The position numbers and the translations under genes were made by a program. Shown here in pieces: positions 53,261 to 61,639 of a stretch of DNA of 64,000 nt. A model generated the notes under the pieces. It did no database searches. It was not told the origin of the DNA and was given only the letters and a program-made list of their open reading frames with translations. Position 1 is the first letter of the stretch; every line of letters begins with the position of its first letter. Location of the stretch: assembly GCA_019637335.1 (NCBI GenBank), contig JAHBVV010000005.1:210366-274365 (forward strand), written 5' to 3'. Source of the DNA: Candidatus Hydrogenedentota bacterium (GTDB lineage Bacteria; Hydrogenedentota; Hydrogenedentia; Hydrogenedentales; JAEUWI01).

Positions 53261-54348
53261 TGGCGCGCCTGCGATTCGACTATCCGCGCGCCCTTGTTGG
53301 AGCCGTCCTGGCGCTTGCGTTCGCCGCGGGCCTGGTGGCCGGGTGCGGCTCCGATTCGGGGGCTGGCGATGCCGTGAAGGCGGGCGTCACCCGGACCTAC
53401 GAGCGCGGGCCGATCACCGTTGAGTTGTCGGTGTCGGCGGATACCCTGACGACCGCGGAGACCCTGACCGTCACCCTGACCGCGATCGCCGACGCCGGGT
53501 ACTCGGTGGAATTCCCGCCGTATCCGGAGGCCCCGCAGGCTGGGCCCGATTCCGAGGCGCCCCAACGCGATGCGCCCCAGGCGTTCACGCTGTCCGGTGT
53601 TCGGGACGCGGATCCGGTGCTTCGGGAGGGCGATCGCATCGCGCGGCGCCGCACGTACGAGGTCGAACCGTTTCTGGACGGCGCCTATGAGGTCCCCGCG
53701 CTTGCGCTGACCTACTGGGAAGAGCGCGAGGGCGACGACGAGAAGGCGACGCTGGAAACGGAGGCGATCGCGGTGACGGTGACGCCGATCCTGGCTCCGG
53801 GCGAACCGCCGTCCCCCAGGGAGATAGCCGGGCCGGTGGCGCTGCGCGATCCGCCGCCCTGGGGGTTGTATCTGCTGCTGGCCGCCCTCGCGTCCGCCCT
53901 GGCCGGCGCGGGGTACTGGTACTGGTTCCGCTATACGCCGCCGGGACCGCCGCCGGCCCCGCCCGTGCCGCCGCACCAGCGCGCGCTGGAGGCGCTGGAC
54001 GCTATCCGTCGCGCGAGGCTTGTGGAGCAGGGCCGCTACAAGGAGTACTACATCGCGGTGTCGGGCGTGCTGCGCCGCTACATGGAGGAGCAGTTTCAAT
54101 TGCGCGCGCCCGAGCGCACCACCGAGGAATTTCTGGCGGATCTTCAGGACAACGCCGTGCTTGGCTTGCAGGAGCAGTTGCTGTTGCGCGAGTTTCTGCG
54201 GCACTGCGACCTGGTGAAGTTCGCGCGGGCCGAGCCGACGCCCGAGCAGATCCGCGACACCTTCGACACCTGCGAACGCTTCATCATCGACTCGGAAGCG
54301 GCCCAGCGCGCCGCGCGGATTCGGTCCGGCGCCGGCGGGGAGGGCTGA
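53257..54348 (+). CDS. lipoprotein with single-helix anchor (Bat operon, DUF4381/BatD-like)
   Basis: 363 aa. Lipobox GLVAGC; a beta-rich extracytoplasmic domain (ITVELSVSADTLTTAETLTVTL, like the repeats of BatD); one membrane helix (WGLYLLLAALASALAGAGYWYWF, about 205-227); a Pro-rich linker; then a cytoplasmic helical domain (ALEALDAIRRARL ... YYIAVSGVLRRYMEEQF) of the kind seen in DUF4381 and in BatD C-termini. It probably bridges the cell-surface and VWA components. Coupled by ATGA to the DUF58 gene. Confidence 0.85.
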   Translation: MMARLRFDYPRALVGAVLALAFAAGLVAGCGSDSGAGDAVKAGVTRTYERGPITVELSVSADTLTTAETLTVTLTAIADAGYSVEFPPYPEAPQAGPDSEAPQRDAPQAFTLSGVRDADPVLREGDRIARRRTYEVEPFLDGAYEVPALALTYWEEREGDDEKATLETEAIAVTVTPILAPGEPPSPREIAGPVALRDPPPWGLYLLLAALASALAGAGYWYWFRYTPPGPPPAPPVPPHQRALEALDAIRRARLVEQGRYKEYYIAVSGVLRRYMEEQFQLRAPERTTEEFLADLQDNAVLGLQEQLLLREFLRHCDLVKFARAEPTPEQIRDTFDTCERFIIDSEAAQRAARIRSGAGGEG

Positions 54349-54351
54349 GCC

Positions 54352-55410
54352 ATGCACTTCGCCTCGCCCCAGGTCCTGCTGCTGCTTTTCGCGCTTCCCG
54401 TCCTGTTTTATATCAGCCACTACCGGCGCCGTCCGGCGTCGCTGCGCTTTTCGAGCACGGCGCGGCTCGCGGCGCTGGAAACCACGCTGCGCGTGCGCTG
54501 CCAGCGCTGGCTGCCGGCCCTCCGGTATCTTGCGCTGGCGCTGCTTGTCGTGGCGCTGGCGCGTCCGCAGCAGGGCCAGGAGCGGGTGCGCGACCTGAGC
54601 CGGGGCATCGCGATTCAGATGGTGCTTGATCGTTCGGGCAGCATGGCGGAGGAAATGGCGTTCGACGGCCAGGTCATGAACCGGCTCGACGTGGTCAAGC
54701 GGGTGTTCAAGGAGTTTGTCGCGGGGAACGGGGATTCGCTGGATGGGCGGCCGAATGACCTGATCGGCCTGGTGGCTTTTGCGGGCTACGCGGACACGAT
54801 CGCGCCGCTTACGCTCGGGCACGACACGCTGCTCAATCTGGTGGACGACATACAGCTGGTGCAGCTGAAAAGCGAGGACGGGACGGCGATCGGCGACGGG
54901 CTGGCCCTGGCGGCGGCGCGCCTGAAGACGGCGGAGGAGTCGCAGATGCGCGTAAACGCGCGGATCGGGAGCGACTACGAAATCAAGAGCAAGATCATCA
55001 TTCTCCTGACGGACGGCCAGAACAACCGAGGCGAGATGGAGCCGGAGGAGGCGGCGCGGCTGGCCAAGGACTGGGGGATCAAGGTTTACGTGATCGGGAT
55101 CGGCGACGATCCGGAGACGGGCCGCTTTTCCGGCCCCTTCGCGCAACTTGCGCAGATGCAGCAGCGCAACCTGAATGAGGACTCCTTGAGCCGGCTGGCG
55201 GACTTGACGGGCGGGATTTATCGCCGGGCGGGGTCGGGGAACGCGCTGCGGGAGATCTATGAGGAGATCGGCGCGCTGGAGACGAGCGAGATCGAGTCTC
55301 TCCGCTACCTGGACTACCAGGAGCGGTTCCTGCCGTTTGGCTTGGGCGGGTTGATCCTGCTGCTGGCGGAGGCGGCGCTCCAGGCCACCTGGCTTCGGAG
55401 GCACCCATGA
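54352..55410 (+). CDS. batA: VWA-domain membrane protein, BatA type
   Basis: 352 aa. Two N-terminal helices (VLLLLFALPVLFYI, LRYLALALLVVALARPQQG), a VWA domain with MIDAS residues DRSGSM, TDGQNN and a further acidic residue, and a C-terminal helix (LPFGLGGLILLLAEAALQ). Aerotolerance-operon family, which takes its name from Bacteroides. It overlaps the next gene by ATGA. Confidence 0.93.
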   Translation: MHFASPQVLLLLFALPVLFYISHYRRRPASLRFSSTARLAALETTLRVRCQRWLPALRYLALALLVVALARPQQGQERVRDLSRGIAIQMVLDRSGSMAEEMAFDGQVMNRLDVVKRVFKEFVAGNGDSLDGRPNDLIGLVAFAGYADTIAPLTLGHDTLLNLVDDIQLVQLKSEDGTAIGDGLALAAARLKTAEESQMRVNARIGSDYEIKSKIIILLTDGQNNRGEMEPEEAARLAKDWGIKVYVIGIGDDPETGRFSGPFAQLAQMQQRNLNEDSLSRLADLTGGIYRRAGSGNALREIYEEIGALETSEIESLRYLDYQERFLPFGLGGLILLLAEAALQATWLRRHP

Positions 55411-56420
55411 CGTTTCATCACGTGGAGATGCTTCACCTGCTCTGGATACTGCCGGGGCTGCTGGCGCTGTGGTTCTACGCGGCGTGGCGGCGCCGGGAGG
55501 CGATCGAGCGCTTTGTCGCGGCCCCGCTCCTGGGGCGCATCGGGCGCGCCCCGGACCCGCGGCGCCGGGTCTGGAAGCAGGCCCTGTTGTTTTTCGGGGC
55601 GGCGGCGATCATCGTGGGCCTGGCGCGCCCGGCGTGGAACCCGATCCCGGAGACCGTGCGGCGGGAAGGGCGGGATGTGGTTTTTGTGGTCGATGTGTCG
55701 CGCAGTATGCTTGCGGAGGATTTGGCCCCGAACCGGCTCGAGCGCGCGAAGCTGGCGATCCGCGATTGTCTTGAAGGGCTCGAAGGCGATCGCGTCGCGC
55801 TCATCGCGTTTGCGGGGACGTCCGCCGTGAAATGCCCCCTCACGCTCGATTACGGGTATTTCCGCATGATGCTCGAGGAAATCGGGCCGCATGATATTGC
55901 GCGCGGCGGCACGCTGATCGGCGATGCGCTGCGCAAGGCGCTGCTCGAAGTGTTTGACGAGAAGGATCGGGGGTTCCGCGATGTCATTCTTATTACCGAT
56001 GGCGACGATCAGGAGAGTTTCCCGGTGGAGGCGGCGCGTCAGGCCGGGGAGGCGGGGGTACGCCTTATCGCGATCGGCCTGGGCGACGAAACGCATGGGC
56101 AGCGTGTCCCGATCACGGATGAATCGGGCCGGAGGACGTTCCTGACGTACCAGGGCGAGGAGGTCTGGACGCGGCTCAACGCGGATACGCTCCGCGAGAT
56201 GGCGGCGGCGACCCCGGACGGCAAGTATTTGAACGTCGCGACGGGGACCTTCGATTTGAACGCGATTTACCAGGAGTTTATTGCGAGCGCGCAGAAAAAA
56301 TCGCTCGAAGACACCCGCATCACGCGCTACGAGGAGAAATTCCAGATATTCCTCGGGATCGCGCTTCTGCTGCTCTGCGCGGAAGCGGGTTTGGGCGACC
56401 GGAGGGCCGCAACGCCATGA
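55407..56420 (+). CDS. batB: VWA-domain membrane protein, BatB type
   Basis: 337 aa with the same layout as the preceding protein: helix, basic loop, helix (ALLFFGAAAIIVGLARPAW), then a VWA domain with MIDAS VVDVSRSM and TDGDD, and a C-terminal helix. The pair is a tandem of the BatA/BatB pattern. ATGA overlap with the TPR gene downstream. Confidence 0.93.
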   Translation: MTFHHVEMLHLLWILPGLLALWFYAAWRRREAIERFVAAPLLGRIGRAPDPRRRVWKQALLFFGAAAIIVGLARPAWNPIPETVRREGRDVVFVVDVSRSMLAEDLAPNRLERAKLAIRDCLEGLEGDRVALIAFAGTSAVKCPLTLDYGYFRMMLEEIGPHDIARGGTLIGDALRKALLEVFDEKDRGFRDVILITDGDDQESFPVEAARQAGEAGVRLIAIGLGDETHGQRVPITDESGRRTFLTYQGEEVWTRLNADTLREMAAATPDGKYLNVATGTFDLNAIYQEFIASAQKKSLEDTRITRYEEKFQIFLGIALLLLCAEAGLGDRRAATP

Positions 56421-57574
56421 AAGGAGTATTCAGCCAGGTGATGTTGGCGTCCGCCGGGTTCCTGATCCTCGCGGGAGCGTCCGCGGCGGCTCCGAACCCG
56501 GCCGTGGAGGACGCGAACGCGTTGTACCGTGCGGGGCGCTACGCGGAGGCCCTGGAGGCGTACACGACGATCGGCGCGCAGCGCCCCGAGAGCGCCGAAT
56601 TGCATTTCAACCGGGGCGCGGCGCAGTTCAGGCTTGGGGATCTTGCGGGGGCGCGGGAATCGTTTGAGGCGGCGGCGCTGCACGCGGCGGATCCGCTGTT
56701 GCAGGCGCGCAGCGCGTACAACCTGGGGAATTGCGGGCTATCCGAGGCGGAGGGCCTGCTTCAGGAGAACCCGGCTTCGGCGATCGAGACCCTGCGCCGG
56801 AGCGCCGCGTATTACAAGGATGCGCTGGCGCGGGACCCGGAATTTGACGACGCGGCATACAATCTTGAGGTGGCCCGCCGGACCATTCGCGCGATTGAGG
56901 AGCAGCTCCAGCAGCAGCAGGAGGAACAGCAGCGGCAGCGGGACGAGGTGAAGGAGAAGCTTGAGGAGCTAATCGAGGAGCAGCGCGCGCAGAACGCGCA
57001 ATCGGCGGAGGCGGCGGAGCAACAGCAGGATCCGGAGCGGCCCGATCCCGGCGAGCAGGCGATGAACGAGATGGCGCAGGACCAGCAAGGCACGCGCGAG
57101 AAGACGGAGGAGCTTTCCGAGGGGATGCAATCCCAGGGCGAGGACGGTAAGGACAGCCTGGACGCGGCCCGCGAGCACGCGGAGGCGGCGGCGCGGAAGC
57201 AGCGGGATGCGGAGGAGCAACTGAAGGAGCAGAACGCGGCGGCGGCCAATGAGGCGCAGCAGGAAGCGCTGGAAGAACTGGAAAAGGCGCGCGACGCGAT
57301 GGAGGAGGGAGACGACTCCTCCAACGAGCAGGAGCCGGGCGAGCCGGGCGAAGAGGGCGATTCCGATGGAACGCCGCCGGCCGGGGAATCGAATCCGGAC
57401 GCGCCGGACGGCGAGCAACAGGAACAGCCCGCGCCCGAACCCGGCGAGGAAGCCGAAGACCTTCCTCCCCCCGACGCGACGGCCCGTGATATTCTCAACC
57501 AGGAGCAGCGCAATAAGGAGCAACGAAACCTCCAGCGCATGATCCGCGTCCGCCCCGTTGAGAAGGATTGGTAG
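56417..57574 (+). CDS. batC: TPR protein with acidic Gln/Glu coiled coil, BatC type
   Basis: 385 aa. Signal sequence or signal anchor, then TPR units (ANALYRAGRYAEALEAYTTI, AELHFNRGAAQFRLGDLAGA, DPEFDDAAYNLEVARRTI), then from about residue 155 a long charged coiled coil rich in Gln, Glu and Pro, and a basic end RMIRVRPVEKDW. This TPR-plus-tail layout is that of BatC. It likely binds the VWA proteins at the membrane. Confidence 0.88.
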   Translation: MKGVFSQVMLASAGFLILAGASAAAPNPAVEDANALYRAGRYAEALEAYTTIGAQRPESAELHFNRGAAQFRLGDLAGARESFEAAALHAADPLLQARSAYNLGNCGLSEAEGLLQENPASAIETLRRSAAYYKDALARDPEFDDAAYNLEVARRTIRAIEEQLQQQQEEQQRQRDEVKEKLEELIEEQRAQNAQSAEAAEQQQDPERPDPGEQAMNEMAQDQQGTREKTEELSEGMQSQGEDGKDSLDAAREHAEAAARKQRDAEEQLKEQNAAAANEAQQEALEELEKARDAMEEGDDSSNEQEPGEPGEEGDSDGTPPAGESNPDAPDGEQQEQPAPEPGEEAEDLPPPDATARDILNQEQRNKEQRNLQRMIRVRPVEKDW

Positions 57575-57577
57575 GCC

Positions 57578-59401
57578 ATGTGGTACCGACCTGCGATAGT
57601 CGCTGTTTGGGTTGTGGCGCTGGCGTGGCCGGCCGGGGCGCAGCAGGCGCCCCAAATCAAGGCGGTCGCCCAGCGCGACGAAGTCGTTGTGGGCGAGCCG
57701 TTTTTCTACCAGATTCACCTGGAAAACGCGTCCTCCGCGACGCCGCCCGATCTTTCCGGGATCGGGGGGGATTTCACGGTGGAGTATCTCGGCGGCAGCC
57801 AGAGCAACAGCTCCTCGATTCGGATCATTAACGGCCGCCGGACGGAAGTGGTCCGCCGCGAATATGTGTTGAATTACCGGCTGACCGCGCGGCGCCCGGG
57901 CATGCTGGAAATTCCCTCGGTGCAAGTCGATATCGGCGGCCAGACACTCTCCACGGCGCCGGTCTCCGTGCGGGCGCGGCGTCCGGAGCCCGTGGATGGC
58001 TTCAAGCTCGAAGCCGCGCTTTCGAAGGATGCCGCCTATGTGGGCGAGCCCCTGGTGTTGACGACCACGTTCTACATCGGCCGGCAGGTCCAGAGTTTCG
58101 GCATCACGATGCCCGCCCTGGAATCCGGCGATTTCGCTGCGGAGCCGGTGACGCCGCCGCGCCGGTCCGGCCGGGAGTATTTTGCGATCTCGGTAAATGG
58201 CGCGGAGGTCATCGCGGAGCGGGGCAATGAAAGCGCGGACGGGCGGCAGTACATCACGCTGGTGTTCCAGCACGTGATCGTTCCCAGGGCGGCGGGCGAG
58301 GTGCTACTGGACCAGCCGGTGGTATCGCTCGACACGCCATCGGGCCAGCGGCGCTCACCCTTGGAAGGTTTTTCCATTTTCGGTTCGCGGGACCTCCGGC
58401 GGTTGGTGGTTCCGGGCAATGCCCTGACCCTCACGGTGCGCCCGCTGCCGGCGGCGGGGCGTCCGGCGGATTTCAGCGGCCTGGTCGGCGCGTATGAGCT
58501 TTCGGCGGCGGCCTCGCCCAACTCGGTGAACGTCGGGGATCCCATCACGCTTACGCTGACGCTCTCGGGCCCGCCCGGCCTGGCTTCCTTCGAGTTGCCG
58601 CCGCTCCAGGCCCAACCGGCGCTGTCGTCCGGGTTCCGCATTCCCAGCGAGATGGCGCCCGGACGGCTGGATGGCGGGCGGAAGGTGTTCACGCAGACCC
58701 TTCGCGCCGAATCGGCGGAGGTGACGGAGATCCCGCCGATCCAGCTGAGTTACTTCGATCCGGAGCGGGGGGAATACGCCGTCGCGGCAACGGATCCGAT
58801 ACCGCTGGATGTGCGGCAGACCCAGGTGGTGACCGCGGCGGACGCGGAGGGGTATCAGCAGGCGGTGGGGACCGTGGCGCATGTCGCGGTGGACGCCGGC
58901 ATCGCGCACAATTTTACCGGCGCGGCCGCGCTTCGCCCCCAGCGTTTCGGTCCGGATGTATGGATGCGGACGCCGGGGAGCTGGGCGCTGTTGTTGGCTC
59001 CGCCCCTATTGTTTGGCGCGGCGGCGGCGGGCCGTCTGGCGCAACGCGCGGGCGGTTTTCGGGCGGAAACCCGGCGGCGGCGCCAGGCGCGCGCGAGACT
59101 TGAGGCGGCATTGGCGGGCGCGGGGGATGGCCCCGGCGCCTACACGGCCGCGCTGGACGGCCTTCGGGGGTATCTGGGCGCGCATCTCGGGCTGAACGCG
59201 AGCGCCCTGACCTACGCCGACGCGGAGGGGCCGCTGCGCCGGCGCGGCGCGGGCGAGGAGAGCCTGGCGTCGCTTCGAAAGGTCTTCGATACCTGCGAGG
59301 CCCACCGGTACGCGGGCGGCGCGACGCCGGAATCGGCCACGGGCTTCTTCGAATCGGTCCGTGACTGTGTCGCGTCCATCGAACGGGAGATTGGCACGTG
59401 A
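57578..59401 (+). CDS. batD: BatD-type oxygen-tolerance protein
   Basis: 607 aa. Signal peptide, several beta-sandwich repeats (AVAQRDEVVVGEPFFYQIHLEN; FKLEAALSKDAAYVGEPLVL; YELSAAASPNSVNVGDPITL), one membrane helix (SWALLLAPPLLFGAAAAGRLA, about 470) and a cytoplasmic helical domain. Matches the BatD architecture. It starts 4 bp after batC and overlaps batE. Confidence 0.92.
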   Translation: MWYRPAIVAVWVVALAWPAGAQQAPQIKAVAQRDEVVVGEPFFYQIHLENASSATPPDLSGIGGDFTVEYLGGSQSNSSSIRIINGRRTEVVRREYVLNYRLTARRPGMLEIPSVQVDIGGQTLSTAPVSVRARRPEPVDGFKLEAALSKDAAYVGEPLVLTTTFYIGRQVQSFGITMPALESGDFAAEPVTPPRRSGREYFAISVNGAEVIAERGNESADGRQYITLVFQHVIVPRAAGEVLLDQPVVSLDTPSGQRRSPLEGFSIFGSRDLRRLVVPGNALTLTVRPLPAAGRPADFSGLVGAYELSAAASPNSVNVGDPITLTLTLSGPPGLASFELPPLQAQPALSSGFRIPSEMAPGRLDGGRKVFTQTLRAESAEVTEIPPIQLSYFDPERGEYAVAATDPIPLDVRQTQVVTAADAEGYQQAVGTVAHVAVDAGIAHNFTGAAALRPQRFGPDVWMRTPGSWALLLAPPLLFGAAAAGRLAQRAGGFRAETRRRRQARARLEAALAGAGDGPGAYTAALDGLRGYLGAHLGLNASALTYADAEGPLRRRGAGEESLASLRKVFDTCEAHRYAGGATPESATGFFESVRDCVASIEREIGT

Positions 59402-60264
59402 AATTGCAGCGGGCGCTACGAGGTACATGCTGGCTGGCGGCGCTGATCGCGCTGGCGGGCCTTTCGGCGCCGGGCGCGCGCGCGCTGGACGGCGACGCGC
59501 GGGAGGCGCTTTTGAGCGAGGCCACGGCGGCGTTTCAGGAGGGCAACCGCCTCATCGCGCCGGATCCGGCGGCGGCTCAGGCGCAGTATGAGAAGGCCAC
59601 CTTGCTCATCGAGCGGATAATACGGGAGGGCGGCGTCGAGAATGGCCGGCTCTATTACAACCTAGGCAATATCTGGTTCCAGCGGGGCGATATCGGCCGG
59701 GCCATCCTCAACTACCTGCGCGCGGAGCAGTACATCCCCAACAACGTGAATCTTGCGCAGAATCTGGCCTATGTCCGGCAACAGCGGAGGGACGCGTTCA
59801 CCACGGCGGCGCGCCGGAAGGTGCTGAATACGCTCTTCTTCTGGCACTACGACATCTCGTCGGGCGTCCGGCTCCGGATTTTTGCGGTGTGTTTCATCGC
59901 CTTCTGGGCGCTGGCCGCCGCGCGCCTCTACGCGCGGCGTCCGGGGATGAACGGCGCGCTTTTCGTGCTTGGCGCGGCGTCGTCGGCCCTTTTTCTATCG
60001 CTTACCCTGGAGGCGCGGAGTTACCGCAACGAGCCTCTCGGGGTTATTCTCGCGGAAGAGACCGTCGCGCGCAAGGGGGACGGCGAGACGTACCAGCCGA
60101 GCTTCGCGGAGCCGCTTCACGCGGGCACCGAGTTCCGGGTGCGCGAGGACCGTGGCGCCTGGCTGCATGTGGTGTTGCCGGACGACCGCACCTGCTGGAT
60201 CCGCCGGGACGCGGTAGGGCTGGTCAAGGAGACGCCGGGCGAGAATCAGCGCGCTCCGGGCTGA
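59398..60264 (+). CDS. batE: TPR/SH3 membrane protein, BatE type
   Basis: 288 aa. GTG start (59398) overlapping the batD stop (GTGA). Signal peptide, TPR segment (NGRLYYNLGNIWFQRGDIGRAILNYLRAEQ), two helices (FAVCFIAFWALAAARLYA; ALFVLGAASSALFLSLTL), then an SH3-like domain (ETVARKGDGETY...CWIRRDAVGL). This TPR-helix-SH3 layout is that of BatE. It closes the moxR/bat run. Confidence 0.9.
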   Translation: MKLQRALRGTCWLAALIALAGLSAPGARALDGDAREALLSEATAAFQEGNRLIAPDPAAAQAQYEKATLLIERIIREGGVENGRLYYNLGNIWFQRGDIGRAILNYLRAEQYIPNNVNLAQNLAYVRQQRRDAFTTAARRKVLNTLFFWHYDISSGVRLRIFAVCFIAFWALAAARLYARRPGMNGALFVLGAASSALFLSLTLEARSYRNEPLGVILAEETVARKGDGETYQPSFAEPLHAGTEFRVREDRGAWLHVVLPDDRTCWIRRDAVGLVKETPGENQRAPG

Positions 60265-60357
60265 ACCGCCGTCGGGGTTGCAATTCCGGGATGCGGCCCT
60301 CTAGACTCGATCCGGTAGTCGGGCAGGGGCGACGGGACGCCCCCGGAGGCAAATGGC

Positions 60358-61299
60358 ATGGCCGGAGTCAGCGTGGTGATCCCCGCGTACAACGAAGCCG
60401 GGTCGATCCGCGAGACGGTCGAGGGGGTCCGGAAGGCGTTTGAGGGGTCGCCCCACCCCCTGGAAATCGTGGTGGTGGACGATGGTTCGGCGGACGAAAC
60501 CGCGGCGATAGCGGAAGAAGCGGGCGCGCGGGTTATCGGGCATCCGACGAATAAGGGCTATGGCAACGCGCTGCTTACGGGCTCCCGCCACGCGGCGCAT
60601 TCATGGGTTGCGATTACGGACGCGGACGGCACCTATCCGGTGGAGGAGCTCCCGGCGATGCTGGACGAGGCGGAAGGGCGCGGCCTGGACATGGTCGTGG
60701 GGGCGCGGCAAGGGCGCCACTACGAGCAGAACCTGCTGAAGCGCGCGGCGCGGTGGGTGTTCAAGCGGCTGAGCGAGTGGGTGGTCGGCGAGCCCATTCC
60801 CGATATCAACAGCGGCCTCCGCGTGATGCGGCGCGAGCTGATCGCGACCTTCGCGGCGGCGCTCTCGGGCGGCTTTTCCTTCACGACGAGCATCACGATC
60901 ATTGCGTTTCAGACGGGCCACCACGTGGTCTACCGCCCGATAGCGTATTACCCGCGCACGGGGCAGAGCCATGTTCGGCTTGTCCGGGACACGCTGCGGG
61001 CGTTGCAGATCATCGTCATGGCGGTGGTGCTCTTCAACCCGATCAAGCTGTTTCTCCTGCACGCGGCGGGTGTGGCCGGGTTCGCGATCGCGATGGCGGC
61101 GCTCGTGTTGCTGCTGCCGGGCCTGTACCCGCCGGCGCTTGTGCTGAGCCTCGGGGTGCTTGCGGGGAATATTATCGTGGCCCTCGGTTTCCTGGCGGTG
61201 CGCCAGCAGATCTACCTGGGCGGGATCGATTTGCCCCGGCGCGGCTATGCGCCCCCGCCCGGCCCGGACGCGCCGCCGGAGCATGGCAATCGCGATTAA
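60358..61299 (+). CDS. family 2 glycosyltransferase, polyprenyl-phosphate type
   Basis: 313 aa. GT2 catalytic domain: VSVVIPAYNEAGSIRETV, VVVDDGSADET, ITDADGTYPVEELP (DxD), NSGLRVMRRE (QxxRW-like region), then two membrane helices (about 225-270) anchoring it. The layout is that of dolichol/undecaprenyl-phosphate mannosyl- or glucosyltransferases. GGAGG before the ATG. Its last residues (GNRD) and stop are encoded by the 228-bp element inserted at its 3' end; before insertion the frame would have read GAG-GCC-TGA. Confidence 0.92.
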   Translation: MAGVSVVIPAYNEAGSIRETVEGVRKAFEGSPHPLEIVVVDDGSADETAAIAEEAGARVIGHPTNKGYGNALLTGSRHAAHSWVAITDADGTYPVEELPAMLDEAEGRGLDMVVGARQGRHYEQNLLKRAARWVFKRLSEWVVGEPIPDINSGLRVMRRELIATFAAALSGGFSFTTSITIIAFQTGHHVVYRPIAYYPRTGQSHVRLVRDTLRALQIIVMAVVLFNPIKLFLLHAAGVAGFAIAMAALVLLLPGLYPPALVLSLGVLAGNIIVALGFLAVRQQIYLGGIDLPRRGYAPPPGPDAPPEHGNRD

Positions 61300-61509
61300 A
61301 CTTCCAACTCGAGCCGAGCGCCCCATGAACCATCTTCAATGTTAAAAAGGGCGCGTGTTGGAGCGCTGGCATTTCGCCTGCGGCGAATCCCTGATCTTGC
61401 CGGCAGAGATGCCGGCGCTCCAAAACGCTCACTATCGTTGATTCAAGGTTCCCAATCGACTCAAGTTTACGTCCATATACCGAGATCGCGTTTAAACGCG
61501 ATTGCCCTG
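61282..61509. repeat. 228-bp inverted-repeat element (MITE-like), copy 2
   Basis: Left end CATGGCAATCGCGATTAAAC, right end (reverse complement) CAGGGCAATCGCGTTTAAAC. Same length as copy 1 at 44161-44388 and the same internal hairpin GGAGCGCTGGCAT ... ATGCCGGCGCTCC. Flanks GCCGCCGGAG (61272-61281) and GCCTCGGGAG (61510-61519) agree at 8 of 10 positions, so a 10-bp target duplication again. It supplies the end of the glycosyltransferase gene. The remaining 61510-61639 holds no recognised feature besides a CCGCGG...CCGCGG hairpin. Confidence 0.9.
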
Positions 61510-61639
61510 GCCTCGGGAGGCCTGATCCGCGGCACATTCCGCGGGTGTGATACACTGGAGTGCGCTGGCATGGCGCGCGGGGCGGCGCGCGTCTCCCCGG
61601 CGCGTTTGCGGGGCGCGGCATGGCGAGGACACGCAAAAC

